Source of the DNA: Echinicola pacifica DSM 19836
Lineage (GTDB): Bacteria > Bacteroidota > Bacteroidia > Cytophagales > Cyclobacteriaceae
Length of the DNA stretch: 50,798 nt
Reading direction: 5' to 3'
NCBI RefSeq assembly: GCF_000373245.1
Contig: NZ_KB890739.1
Span: 546,300 to 597,097 of the forward strand
This document shows positions 37,328 through 46,512 of the stretch, one piece after another. Each line of letters opens with the position of its first letter. Position 1 is the first letter of the stretch. The notes under the pieces are model-generated. The model worked only from the letters and a program-made list of their open reading frames with translations. It had not been told where the DNA came from and searched no databases. Position numbers and translations under genes: made by a program.

Positions 37328-37795
37328 ATGAGCCAAAATGGGAAAGCAGAAATTATAATTAGAGAGGGGAGTATTCCTGAGATTTTGTCCATAAGTCTGA
37401 TGATTCCTGAGTTTAAGGGCTTGTATGATGATGATAAGTACGCGGATAGGTTGAGATCCCGGCCTCATCTCGTGTTGGTAGCCGAATTTGGGGGTAAATT
37501 AATTGGCTTCAAGGTAGGCTATGAATGGTCGGCCAACGAATTTTATTCATGGATGGTGGCGGTGGTTCCGGGTTTCAGGAACAATGGGGTTGCCAATGCC
37601 TTGTCGGAGGTTCAGGAGGCTTGGTGCAAGACCTCCAGGTACGATGCCTTGGTCTTCAAAACACGGAACAGACAGGTCGATATGATATGTTATGCGCTTA
37701 GACAGGGTTTTAAGATGGTCGAGGTTGATTATCGCAGCAATTGGGATGAGGCCAGGCTTACCTTGAAAAAACGGCTGGAGGCTCATTATGGATAA
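37328..37795 (+). CDS. GNAT-family N-acetyltransferase
   Basis: 155 aa, cytosolic. Seen: the acetyl-CoA-binding motif A region WMVAVVPGFRNNGVANALSEVQEAW (about 77-101; the R/Q-x-x-G-x-G/A loop appears as RNNGVA), preceded by a beta strand LVLVAEFGGKLIGFKVGYE and followed by a YDALVFKTRNRQVDMICYALRQGF segment typical of GNAT C-termini. Acceptor unknown. A stand-alone gene with no detected promoter and the tRNA-Leu gene about 120 bases downstream. Confidence 0.8.
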   Translation: MSQNGKAEIIIREGSIPEILSISLMIPEFKGLYDDDKYADRLRSRPHLVLVAEFGGKLIGFKVGYEWSANEFYSWMVAVVPGFRNNGVANALSEVQEAWCKTSRYDALVFKTRNRQVDMICYALRQGFKMVEVDYRSNWDEARLTLKKRLEAHYG

Positions 37796-37870
37796 TGTAA
37801 AAATATCTTATTGGTTTTGAATAGGTTATTAGGAATTGGGGGATTTACAGGGACTTAATTGCGGAGAAAG

Positions 37871-37902
37871 TTTGCAGCATATGGATTTAAATCCTACTTT
37901 TG
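37871..37902 (+). promoter_or_regulatory. Promoter of tRNA-Leu
   Basis: TTTG (37871-37874), 20 bases, TACTTTTG (37895-37902): an exact match to the Bacteroidota promoter. The -7 box ends 12 bases before the mature tRNA, so the leader is only a few bases. Confidence 0.75.
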
Positions 37903-37914
37903 CAAACCTAACCA

Positions 37915-37997
37915 GCGCACGTGGTGAAACTGGTAGACATGCCATCTTGAGGGGGTGGTGCTCTTTGGGCGTGGAGGTTCGAATCCTCTCGTGCGCA
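37915..37997 (+). tRNA. tRNA-Leu (anticodon GAG)
   Basis: 83-base class II tRNA. Acceptor GCGCACG pairs fully with CGTGCGC, discriminator A73; D-arm TGGTGAAACTGGTAGACA; anticodon stem CCATC/GGTGG with loop TTGAGGG and anticodon GAG at 37949-37951; a long variable arm (TGCTCTTTGGGCGT); and T arm GGAGG-TTCGAAT-CCTCT. CCA is not encoded (CGA follows), so it needs the CCA-adding enzyme also found in this window. It reads the CUU/CUC leucine codons. Confidence 0.96.
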
Positions 37998-38003
37998 CGA
38001 TAT

Positions 38004-38037
38004 AAGGTCTTTCGATTTGTTCGAAGGACCTTTTTTT
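38004..38037 (+). terminator. Terminator of tRNA-Leu
   Basis: 12-base-pair stem, 38004-38015 with 38021-38032, containing one G-U pair on the plus strand, a 5-base loop, and a run of seven T residues at 38031-38037. It starts 6 bases past the tRNA. Confidence 0.85.
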
Positions 38038-38184
38038 ATGCCATTTTTTTTGGATTGGGGTTGGTGAGGAGAAATTTTTCAGATCTTCCCGTAAGGAAAA
38101 CCTCAATTATTAGTATAGGGTCGGGAAGTATTTTTTAGTAAATTGATAGCAGTAACTCTTCCTTTTACCTAAGCGATTTGAGAT

Positions 38185-38793
38185 ATGGTAGATATTATTC
38201 AAACGATAGCGATCATTACCCAAACCATCTTCATTGGTTGGGCTTTTTTTGAGGGGCGCAAATACCTGAAGAAATATGCCAACCAGCTGAGGTTGGAGGA
38301 GAAGATAGGCACCATCACCGAGACTTACCGGGCTTTGTTCGAATTTCTCGCGGTCACCGATGATGTATTATCTCTAGGCTCTCAGGAGGCTTATGATAAA
38401 CTTAAGACTCCTTCCTTATCCAACCAGGAATTGCAAGCCCAATTAGACATCTTTCTACAAAGGTACCAAGCCAACTCTACTACCTATAAATCTCAGTCCC
38501 GAAGGCTACAGGGACTTATAGAAGCCAATCTGGTGGTAATTGACAAGGCTGAGCTTCATGTGTTATGGGCCACTGTTTTAGAGAATTTCAAAGAGCTTCT
38601 GTCACCTTTGATCGAATACCAAAATCATAGAAGATATGGAGGAATAGCTCTGTTTGACCTGAACGAAATTGCTCAAAATATTCCCAATGGCGCTTTTTCA
38701 GGTCATACGATGTCCCAGCGATTTAGAGGAAGCATCAGTGTTTTGAAGGCTGCTTTGTCAGATCATAGAAAGAATATTAATGGCCTGACCTAA
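38185..38793 (+). CDS. Hypothetical protein with N-terminal membrane segment
   Basis: 202 aa. Unrecognised. Seen: one moderately hydrophobic segment at the N-terminus (about 3-22, IIQTIAIITQTIFIGWAFF), a basic patch after it (RKYLKKYANQLR), then helical, mainly polar sequence, with conserved-looking blocks SKSQ-type and RRYGGIALFDLNEIAQN. The likely topology is a short periplasmic N-terminus with the bulk in the cytosol, by the positive-inside rule. No partner gene: a terminator precedes it and about 400 non-coding bases follow. Confidence 0.65.
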   Translation: MVDIIQTIAIITQTIFIGWAFFEGRKYLKKYANQLRLEEKIGTITETYRALFEFLAVTDDVLSLGSQEAYDKLKTPSLSNQELQAQLDIFLQRYQANSTTYKSQSRRLQGLIEANLVVIDKAELHVLWATVLENFKELLSPLIEYQNHRRYGGIALFDLNEIAQNIPNGAFSGHTMSQRFRGSISVLKAALSDHRKNINGLT

Positions 38794-39190
38794 TTCTTAT
38801 TACTTATTATCCTAACGTTTTTACTTTCTCAACCCTAGATTCCATAGGCTTATATTACTCAATTCCATCTCCTTTTGTCCCAGGTTTTTCAGTCCTATTG
38901 AAGGCGTTTATTGCATGAGGCTTTACTACGCCATTGATCCAAAAGTAGCTCTTTCCCGATCCTGTCGCCAAAGTAGCATAATGGGTGATTCTGCAAATAA
39001 AATTCTCCTATAGCTAATTTTTACAGGAATTAAGGACAGCACTTTGGAGTTGTCGGAAAGTTTCTTGAATCGATTTAGCAGAGGTTTAAATATAATTTTT
39101 TGGATTTGCTTTTACTTTTTTAAAAAAATAGCTAAATAGAACTTTCATTCTAATCGACTTATCTTACAGGTCGAAAACCCTCATACAGAA
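38794..39190. other. Intergenic region before the glycosidase cluster
   Basis: About 400 AT-rich bases. Nothing beyond expected control DNA is visible: a -7-like TACTTTTT near 39113-39120 lacks a -33 at the right distance. No hairpin terminator for the preceding gene is obvious. Confidence 0.4.
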
Positions 39191-41599
39191 ATGGTAAAAA
39201 CTACATCCTTTACAGGCAGCATGAAATTGTTATGTTATATGGTGATCCTTCAGTGTGGGATCAGCAGCGGGCTTATGGCGCAGGGAATGCAGACCACTCC
39301 TGACTATAAGCGGTCTGATCTCCCTACGGAGAAGCGGGTGGAAGATCTGATGAGCAGGATGACCCTGGAGGAGAAGGTTGGACAGCTTAGCACACTTTTG
39401 GGCTGGGAGATGTACGAGAAGCAGGGGAATACAGTAGGCATCAGCGCGACATTTGAGAAGGCGGTACAGGAGCGACATATTGGGATGCTATGGGCCACCC
39501 TTCGGGCGGATCCATGGACTCAGAAAACCTTGGTGACGGGCTTACAGCCTTCTCAAGCAGCAGAAGCGACCAATGCCATGCAGAAATACATGATTGAAAA
39601 TACCCGATTGGGCATACCTCTTATGCTGGCCGAAGAGTGTCCGCATGGCCATATGGCCATTGGTACGACGGTCTTCCCTACATCTATGGGGCAGAGCAGC
39701 ACATGGAATCCGGAGCTCATCGAAAAGATGGCTTCCACCATTGCTAGGGAGGCGAGGCTTCAAGGAGGGCATATTGGTTATGGTCCTGTATTGGATCTGG
39801 CCAGGGAGCCGAGATGGTCCAGGGTGGAAGAGACGTATGGGGAGGACCCCTATCTTAATGCCCGTATGGGCGTGGCTATGGTCAGGGGATTCCAAGGAAA
39901 TGACATAGCCTCAGGCCAAAATGTAATATCTACCCTCAAGCACTTTACAGCTTACGGCGTGCCAGAAGGCGGGCATAATGGCAGCAGCGTGAGTGTAGGA
40001 AACCGTGAATTGCATTCAAGCTATCTGCCACCTTTCAAAGCGGCAGTGGAAGCTGGAGCCTTGTCGGTGATGACGGCTTATAATTCTATAGATGGTATTC
40101 CATGTACCTCCAATGGCCATTTGCTCAGAGATGTATTGGTGGAGGACTGGGGTTTTGATGGCTTTGTGGTGTCAGATCTGGGAAGTATCTCTGGCCTGAA
40201 GGGCAGTCACCATGTGGCGGCGACCAGTGAGGAAGCAGCAGCATTGGCCATCAATGCAGGGGTGGACTCTGATTTGGGTGGTTATGGTTTTGACCAGTAT
40301 CTACTAAAGGCGCTTAAAACTGATTTGGTGAAAGAGTCGGTTTTAGACGAAGCGGTGGCAAAGGTGTTACGCTTAAAATTTGATATGGGTTTGTTTGAGA
40401 ATCCCTATGTGGATAGTGAGAAAGCAGGCCGGGAGGTGCGCAGTGCCGCGAATATAGCTTTGGCAAGACAGGTGGCCAGAGAAGGGGTGGTCATGCTGAA
40501 AAATGAAGGAAACGTATTGCCTTTGGACAAAAACATTAAAAAAATAGCGGTAATAGGCCCCAATGCGGATAATACCTATAATCAATTGGGAGACTATACG
40601 GCACCTCAGGCTTCGGATAATATCATTACTGTATTGGAAGGAATACAGAATAAACTGGGAGAGAATGTGGCGATAGATTATGTAAAAGGCTGTGCCATTC
40701 GCGATACCAGCCAGAGTGATATTGATGCGGCGGTGCGCGCGGCGAGCGCAGCAGAGGTGGCTGTGCTGGTTCTGGGTGGCTCTAGCGCCAGGGATTTTGA
40801 TACTGAGTATGAAGAGACCGCCGCCGCAAAGGTAAGCCAGGTGGAAGAGGGAAAGTTGATCAGTGATATGGAAAGTGGTGAAGGCTTTGATCGGATGACC
40901 TTGGACCTCCTTGGGGATCAGTTGGCACTGCTTCAGGCTATTCAGGCCACCGGTACTCCAGTGGTTTTGGTCCTGATCAAAGGCCGTCCGCTAAACCTTA
41001 ACTGGGCGGCGGAGAATGTCCCTGCAATATTGGACGCCTGGTATCCTGGGCAGGAGGGCGGAAATGCCATTGCCGATATCCTATTTGGAGATTATAATCC
41101 TAGCGGGAAGTTGCCCATTTCTGTCCCCACCTCCGTGGGGCAATTGCCAGTCTATTATAACTATAAAAACCCCCATCGACATGATTATATTGAAGGCAAA
41201 GCTGATCCGTTGTACTCTTTTGGTCATGGCTTAAGTTATTCTACCTTTGACTATGCTGACTTGAAAATCTCGGGAGATCTGCAAAGTGAATCCCCGGTCG
41301 TGCAGGTGAGCCTAAGCCTTACCAATACCAGTGAATGGGCAGGCGAAGAGGTGGTCCAGCTGTATCTTCGGGATGAAGTAAGCAGCACCGTGGCGCCAGT
41401 AAAGCAGCTTCGAGCCTTCAAAAAGGTGATGCTGAAGCCTAATGAAACCCTTACCGTGGACTTTACCTTGGATCAGGAAGACCTGCAGGTGCTGAATCCA
41501 GCCATGCAATGGGTAGTGGAGCCAGGTGCTTTTACCATCCAGATAGGAGCCTCCTCCAAGGATATTCGTTTGGAGGATCAATTTGAATTAGTCCCTTAA
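39191..41599 (+). CDS. Glycoside hydrolase family 3, beta-glucosidase/xylosidase type
   Basis: 802 aa, exported (signal peptide about 1-30, ending LMAQG). Seen: GH3 N-terminal barrel (about 50-370) with YGPVLDLAREPRW, STLKHFTAYG and FDGFVVSDLGSI, where the Asp of VSD is the nucleophile; a C-terminal alpha/beta domain (about 420-640) with IAVIGPNADN and PTPVVLVL-type strands and GEGFDR, whose Glu is a candidate acid/base; and a fibronectin-III-like domain (about 690-795) with EEVVQLYLRD. Substrate within beta-glucosides or beta-xylosides is open. First of three glycosidase genes in one direction; 155 bases separate it from the next. Confidence 0.92.
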   Translation: MVKTTSFTGSMKLLCYMVILQCGISSGLMAQGMQTTPDYKRSDLPTEKRVEDLMSRMTLEEKVGQLSTLLGWEMYEKQGNTVGISATFEKAVQERHIGMLWATLRADPWTQKTLVTGLQPSQAAEATNAMQKYMIENTRLGIPLMLAEECPHGHMAIGTTVFPTSMGQSSTWNPELIEKMASTIAREARLQGGHIGYGPVLDLAREPRWSRVEETYGEDPYLNARMGVAMVRGFQGNDIASGQNVISTLKHFTAYGVPEGGHNGSSVSVGNRELHSSYLPPFKAAVEAGALSVMTAYNSIDGIPCTSNGHLLRDVLVEDWGFDGFVVSDLGSISGLKGSHHVAATSEEAAALAINAGVDSDLGGYGFDQYLLKALKTDLVKESVLDEAVAKVLRLKFDMGLFENPYVDSEKAGREVRSAANIALARQVAREGVVMLKNEGNVLPLDKNIKKIAVIGPNADNTYNQLGDYTAPQASDNIITVLEGIQNKLGENVAIDYVKGCAIRDTSQSDIDAAVRAASAAEVAVLVLGGSSARDFDTEYEETAAAKVSQVEEGKLISDMESGEGFDRMTLDLLGDQLALLQAIQATGTPVVLVLIKGRPLNLNWAAENVPAILDAWYPGQEGGNAIADILFGDYNPSGKLPISVPTSVGQLPVYYNYKNPHRHDYIEGKADPLYSFGHGLSYSTFDYADLKISGDLQSESPVVQVSLSLTNTSEWAGEEVVQLYLRDEVSSTVAPVKQLRAFKKVMLKPNETLTVDFTLDQEDLQVLNPAMQWVVEPGAFTIQIGASSKDIRLEDQFELVP

Positions 41600-41754
41600 G
41601 CAAACTCCAGGACTCTTTATAACCTTAACATTGACCAACAAATACTGTGGCGGAAGCACTTTCAGGCATGAAGGGGCCGTTCATCAATTGCTTATTATAA
41701 AGCCATGGCACCTTGGACGACATGAATTTAGCGAGAAAATAACTGTAATATATA

Positions 41755-44058
41755 ATGTATAATAAATCTATTGGCTTATTGATTTTAGGGATGCTGGCTT
41801 GGTCTGTGGGATTCGGTCAGTCCATCCCATTGGCGGATAAGTATCCGATTATTCCTTTGCCTCAATCGGTGGAGGCGAGAGAGGGTGAATTTACCCTATG
41901 GAAAAACCTGCCTATTTCTGTCCAGTCTGCGGGTGTGGATATTCGAAATGAGGTAGCCTTTTTGGCGGAGGTCCTTGCCAATCATCAGGTTTCAGAATCA
42001 GTGAACCCTTCAGGGCAGATCATCTTGAAAATTGATACAAGCATTGCTGCCGCAGAAGGATACCAGCTGGAAATTTCCACTGAGGAGATCCAGATTACGG
42101 CTGCGGCACCCGTAGGCCTATTCCGTGGGATACAGACCCTAGGTCAGTTGATCCCCGTATCAGCCAATGGCGCTGCTCCAGGTACAATAAATCTTCCGGC
42201 TGTGGCCATCGAGGATTATCCAAATTACGCCTGGCGGGGAATGCATATTGACGTATCCCGACATTTCTTCACCAAGGACTATATTCGGAAGTTTATCGAT
42301 AGAATGGCTCGCTATCATTTCAATAAACTACACCTTCACCTTACGGATGATCAAGGCTGGAGAATAGAAATCAAGCAGCTTCCAAAACTCACGGAAGTTG
42401 GAGCTTGGAGGACTTATAATAAGCATGATACCGTCTGCATGGACCGTGCAAAAACCAATGCCGATTACCTACTTGACCCTTGGAATATCAAGGAGGTGGA
42501 TGGTAATGAGGTGTATGGCGGTTTCTTTTCGCAGGAGGATATGACCATGATCATCGATTATGCAGCGAAGCACCATATTGAGGTGATTCCGGAGATCGAT
42601 ATGCCAGGACATATGTCGGCGGCGGTGAGAGCTTATCCTTTCCTGACAGGAGATCAGGAGACGGAGTGGGGAGAGATTTTCTCCAGCCCTTTAAATCCCT
42701 GTCAGGAGAGTACCTATGAGTTTGTAGAGACGATACTGGATGAAATTATAATGTTATTTCCCAGTAAATACATTCATATAGGTGCGGATGAAGTGGAGCG
42801 TAAATTCTGGCAAACTGCCAACTGTGAGCAGTGGATGAAGGATCATGATATCGAGGATATCGATAAGCTGCAAGGGTTTTTCGTCTCTCATATGGAAGCG
42901 TATGTGAAGTCAAAGGGTAAGGAATTGATCGTGTGGGATGATGCTTTGGAGGGAGGAATCAGCTCCACCGCCCATGTGATGTATTGGAGAAGTTGGGTGA
43001 AAGATGCGCCGATGAAGGCAGTGACCAATGGCAATGATGTCATCATGTCACCAGTCGGTGGAGGCTTGTATTTTGACTATGCACCGAGTAAGTCCTCTTT
43101 GAGGAAGGTATATACCACCATGATTGTTCCTCCAGGATTTTCTGAGGAGCAAGCCAATAAGGTTTTAGGTGGGCAAGCCAATATTTGGACTGAGTATATT
43201 CCTTCTGAGCGTCGGGCAGATTATATGGTTTGGCCAAGGATTACGGCGCTTGCAGAACGACTATGGTCTGCGCCAGATCAATATGACGATTATATCCAAC
43301 GATTAAATACCCATTATTCATGGATGCAGGCGCAAGGCATTAATTATAGGTTGCCAGATCTGGAAGGAATCTCTGACAGCAATATGTTTGTGGAGCCAGT
43401 GGAATGGACGGTGACCGCTCCGGTGGATTTTCTGGATATCCGCTATACCACTGATGGGACGGAGCCGACCTTGGCTTCCATGAAGTTTGAGCAGGGGATA
43501 GTCGTGGATAGCAATCAGGAATTTAAATTAGCAGCATTTGGCCCTACGGGCAATAGGAGTGATATTTATGAGGTGCCATTCCGGAAAACCAGCTGGGCAC
43601 AGCCAGTTAAGAAAAGCCCTGCCAGACTTACCAATGGCCTTCACTTATTTTATCATAAGGGAACCTATAAGCAGACCGCTTTGATGGATGAGCATGAAGC
43701 TGATGAAGTAAGACATGTCAACGAGCTGCAAATCCCTGATGATCTGGGTAATGGTAGCTTTGGGATGGAGTTTAGAGGCTTTATTGAGGTTCCGGACAAG
43801 CAGATTTATAATTTCATTTTGACGAGTGATGATGGGAGCAAATTGTATATCGCTGACCAGGAAATTATCGATAATGATGGTTTTCACCCTGCGAGGGAAT
43901 TGAGTGGGCAGGTAGCGCTGGAGGCAGGATTGCATGCCTTCGAACTTGATTTTATCGAAGGTGGCGGCGGATATACCCTGCGATTGGAGTATATAGATGA
44001 GGCAGGGAATAGAGTGCCTGTTCCGGCAGACTGGTTTAGAGTAGAACAGAGAAAATAA
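41755..44058 (+). CDS. Glycoside hydrolase family 20 beta-N-acetylhexosaminidase with PA14 domain
   Basis: 767 aa, exported (signal peptide about 1-21, ending GFGQS). Seen: GH20b N-terminal domain (about 30-155); catalytic barrel (about 158-510) with RGMHIDVSRHFF, HLHLTDDQGWRIE, EIDMPGHMSAA and HIGADEVERKFW, with the substrate-assisted Asp345-Glu346 pair; a chitobiase/hexosaminidase C-terminal-type domain (about 545-605, DIRYTTDGTEPT); and a PA14 carbohydrate-binding domain (about 615-760, FILTSDDGSKLYI). It would release terminal GlcNAc or GalNAc. The PA14 module is an accessory binding domain. GH92 follows after 6 bases, so both are one operon. Confidence 0.94.
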   Translation: MYNKSIGLLILGMLAWSVGFGQSIPLADKYPIIPLPQSVEAREGEFTLWKNLPISVQSAGVDIRNEVAFLAEVLANHQVSESVNPSGQIILKIDTSIAAAEGYQLEISTEEIQITAAAPVGLFRGIQTLGQLIPVSANGAAPGTINLPAVAIEDYPNYAWRGMHIDVSRHFFTKDYIRKFIDRMARYHFNKLHLHLTDDQGWRIEIKQLPKLTEVGAWRTYNKHDTVCMDRAKTNADYLLDPWNIKEVDGNEVYGGFFSQEDMTMIIDYAAKHHIEVIPEIDMPGHMSAAVRAYPFLTGDQETEWGEIFSSPLNPCQESTYEFVETILDEIIMLFPSKYIHIGADEVERKFWQTANCEQWMKDHDIEDIDKLQGFFVSHMEAYVKSKGKELIVWDDALEGGISSTAHVMYWRSWVKDAPMKAVTNGNDVIMSPVGGGLYFDYAPSKSSLRKVYTTMIVPPGFSEEQANKVLGGQANIWTEYIPSERRADYMVWPRITALAERLWSAPDQYDDYIQRLNTHYSWMQAQGINYRLPDLEGISDSNMFVEPVEWTVTAPVDFLDIRYTTDGTEPTLASMKFEQGIVVDSNQEFKLAAFGPTGNRSDIYEVPFRKTSWAQPVKKSPARLTNGLHLFYHKGTYKQTALMDEHEADEVRHVNELQIPDDLGNGSFGMEFRGFIEVPDKQIYNFILTSDDGSKLYIADQEIIDNDGFHPARELSGQVALEAGLHAFELDFIEGGGGYTLRLEYIDEAGNRVPVPADWFRVEQRK

Positions 44059-44064
44059 TAATTA

Positions 44065-46317
44065 ATGACTATTTCAGGATTACTAAAGAATACCCTCCTC
44101 GGGGGGATGACCGCATTTATGGTGGGAAGCTGTGCGGAAAAACAGCTGATAGAGGAAAAGAGTGAGGAAACTATCCCCTCCCTGACTCAGTTTGTGAACC
44201 CATATATCGGGTCGGGAGGTCATGGCCATGTCTTTGTCGGAGCAAATGTTCCCTTTGGAGCCGTCCAGCTAGGACCTACCAATTTGACAGAGGGATGGGA
44301 TTGGTGCTCAGGCTATCACTTTTCTGATTCTACCATCATTGGATTTTCTCATACCCATCTAAGCGGAACAGGGATAGGTGACTTAGGCGATGTCCTCATT
44401 ATGCCCTTGGTAGGGGAGGTGTCAGTTAAAAAAGGCCTTCCTGAGCAACCAGAGACGGGTTATTTCTCTTATTTCTCTCACGATAATGAGGTCGTGAAAC
44501 CTGGGTATTATTCGGTGCTATTGGATCGATACCAGATCAAAGCAGAAATGACGACCACGGAGAGGGTAGGGATACACCGCTATACTTTCCCTAAGGGAGA
44601 AACGCCCCGAGTTCTGGTAAACCTGGAGCAGGGGATCGGTTGGGATTCATCCACTGATACCGAGATTCAGGTGGTCAATGATAGCACCATCGTAGGGTAC
44701 AGAAATTCAAAGGGCTGGGCTGAGGACCAGAAGCTTTATTTCAGTGCTATATTCTCCCAGCCTATCCTGAAAACTCAATTGTATAATAAGAATGAGGCTG
44801 AGGAAGGGTTGGATTTACGAGGCAAGGAAGTAAAAGGAGTCTTTGATTTTGGGGATCTTCCTGAAGGAGAACTGCTGCTCAAGGTGGCTATATCACCAGT
44901 TAGTATTGAGAATGCAGTTCAAAATCTTAAGCATGAAATGCCCGCCTGGGGATTTGATAAGCAAGTGGCCAAGGTGGATGCTATGTGGAACGAAGAACTA
45001 AATAGGATTCACGTGGAGATGGATAGCCAGGAGGAGCTTACCAAGTTCTATACAGCGCTGTATCATACTATGATTGCCCCTTCGATATTCAATGATGTCA
45101 ACCAGGAATACAGAGGTTCTGATGGCAAGATCTATCAGGATGAATCCTTCACGAATCTCACCACTTTTTCTTTGTGGGATATTTACCGTGGAGCGAGCCC
45201 TTTATATAGTATCTATCAGCAGGACCGCATGGCTGATATGATTGCCTCCATGCTGAAGATTTATCAGCAACAAGGTAAGCTGCCTGTATGGCATCTGATG
45301 GGAAATGAAACCAATACCATGCCGGGCTATAGCGCTGTTCCTATAGTGGTGGATGCCTATCTGAAGGGAATTGATATGGATGTAAATCTTGCTTATGAGG
45401 CAGTGAAAACCACGGCTATGCGAGATGATTTTGGCTTGGATAAGGTGAAGGCCTTAGGTTATATTCCTGCTGATGGAGAGGTGGAAAGTGTCTCCAAAGG
45501 CCTTGAATATGCCCTGTCAGATTGGTGTATCGCTCAGATGGCCAAAGCTCTTGGAAAGGAAGAAGATTACACCTATTTCTCAAAAAGAGGTGAGAATTAT
45601 AAGAATTATTTTGACCCTGAGGTAGGATTTATGCGGGGCAAAATCTCGGATACAGAATGGAGAACGCCCTTTAGCCCTTTTACTTCCGTGCATATGAAAG
45701 GGGACTTTACCGAAGGTAACGCTTGGCAATATACCTTCCTGGTTCCTCAGGATGTGTCTGGGCTTATAGAATTATTAGGGGGCAAAGAGTCATTTATCCA
45801 AAAGCTAGATTCCTTATTCATTGCGGAAGGGGATATGGGCGAGGAAGCTTCTAATGATATCACTGGATTGATCGGTCAATATGCCCAAGGCAATGAGCCC
45901 AGCCATCACGTAGTTTATCTTTATAATTACGTTGGGCAACCGCATAAGACAGCGGATAAGGTTCGGTATATCCTAAAAGAATGGTACGCCAATAAGCCTG
46001 ATGGCCTCAGCGGCAACGAGGATGTGGGTCAAATGTCCGCTTGGTTGGTGTTATCCTCCCTGGGTTTTTATCCCGTGGAGCCTGCTGGAGGGAAATATGT
46101 TTGGGGAAGCCCAATCATCAATACCGCTAAACTGACGCTGGACAATGGAAATGTACTTTCTATTAAAGTCAAAAATAATTCTGCGGAGAATAAATATATT
46201 CAAGGCATCCTATGGAATGGCGAGGAGTATAGCAGACAGTTCTTTATGCATAGCGACCTTGTCCAAGGGGGGACTCTCGAGATAGAAATGGGAAACAGCC
46301 CTAAATCTATTGATTAA
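44065..46317 (+). CDS. Glycoside hydrolase family 92 alpha-mannosidase, lipoprotein
   Basis: 750 aa. Seen: a lipoprotein signal with MVGSC (Cys about residue 23); GH92 N-terminal domain with TQFVNPYIGSGGHGHVFVGAN and GFSHTHLSGTG (about 40-110); and catalytic (alpha/alpha)6 domain with SLWDIYRG, GNEPSHHVVYLYNYVGQPHKT and LSGNEDVGQMSAW, the latter holding the conserved Asp of this Ca2+-dependent, inverting family. Typical linkage is alpha-1,2-mannose of N-glycans; exact specificity cannot be read here. The predicted location is the outer membrane or surface. Followed by about 80 bases and a terminator that better suits the opposing gene. Confidence 0.93.
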   Translation: MTISGLLKNTLLGGMTAFMVGSCAEKQLIEEKSEETIPSLTQFVNPYIGSGGHGHVFVGANVPFGAVQLGPTNLTEGWDWCSGYHFSDSTIIGFSHTHLSGTGIGDLGDVLIMPLVGEVSVKKGLPEQPETGYFSYFSHDNEVVKPGYYSVLLDRYQIKAEMTTTERVGIHRYTFPKGETPRVLVNLEQGIGWDSSTDTEIQVVNDSTIVGYRNSKGWAEDQKLYFSAIFSQPILKTQLYNKNEAEEGLDLRGKEVKGVFDFGDLPEGELLLKVAISPVSIENAVQNLKHEMPAWGFDKQVAKVDAMWNEELNRIHVEMDSQEELTKFYTALYHTMIAPSIFNDVNQEYRGSDGKIYQDESFTNLTTFSLWDIYRGASPLYSIYQQDRMADMIASMLKIYQQQGKLPVWHLMGNETNTMPGYSAVPIVVDAYLKGIDMDVNLAYEAVKTTAMRDDFGLDKVKALGYIPADGEVESVSKGLEYALSDWCIAQMAKALGKEEDYTYFSKRGENYKNYFDPEVGFMRGKISDTEWRTPFSPFTSVHMKGDFTEGNAWQYTFLVPQDVSGLIELLGGKESFIQKLDSLFIAEGDMGEEASNDITGLIGQYAQGNEPSHHVVYLYNYVGQPHKTADKVRYILKEWYANKPDGLSGNEDVGQMSAWLVLSSLGFYPVEPAGGKYVWGSPIINTAKLTLDNGNVLSIKVKNNSAENKYIQGILWNGEEYSRQFFMHSDLVQGGTLEIEMGNSPKSID

Positions 46318-46395
46318 AAGACGAAGTCATTAAGGTGGATTTTCTTTTGGCCCATATAGAATAAGTATAGTGGGTTTTATATTTACCAGAAATTG

Positions 46396-46426
46396 TAAAA
46401 GGCCAGGCGATATGCCCGGCCTTTTA
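46396..46426 (-). terminator. Terminator rnhB / GH92
   Basis: 13-base-pair stem, 46396-46408 with 46414-46426, 5-base loop. The one imperfect pair is A-C on plus transcripts and G-U on minus transcripts, so it works better for rnhB, though it can also stop GH92 transcripts. Confidence 0.7.
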
Positions 46427-46451
46427 TAGTTATGATACTTTTTAATAATAC

Positions 46452-46501
46452 CTCAGAGTAACCCTGCTGCCGATTAGGGCGGTCGAGTCATCTCAGAGTA
46501 A
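46452..46501. repeat. Short direct repeat
   Basis: CTCAGAGTAA occurs twice, at 46452-46461 and 46492-46501, in the 3' region of rnhB. No role is apparent. Confidence 0.3.
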
Positions 46502-46512
46502 AGTCTTATTTC

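Noticed and set aside
37836-38138. 100-residue open frame across the tRNA-Leu gene
   Set aside because: It reads straight through a complete tRNA and its terminator and has no protein-like features.
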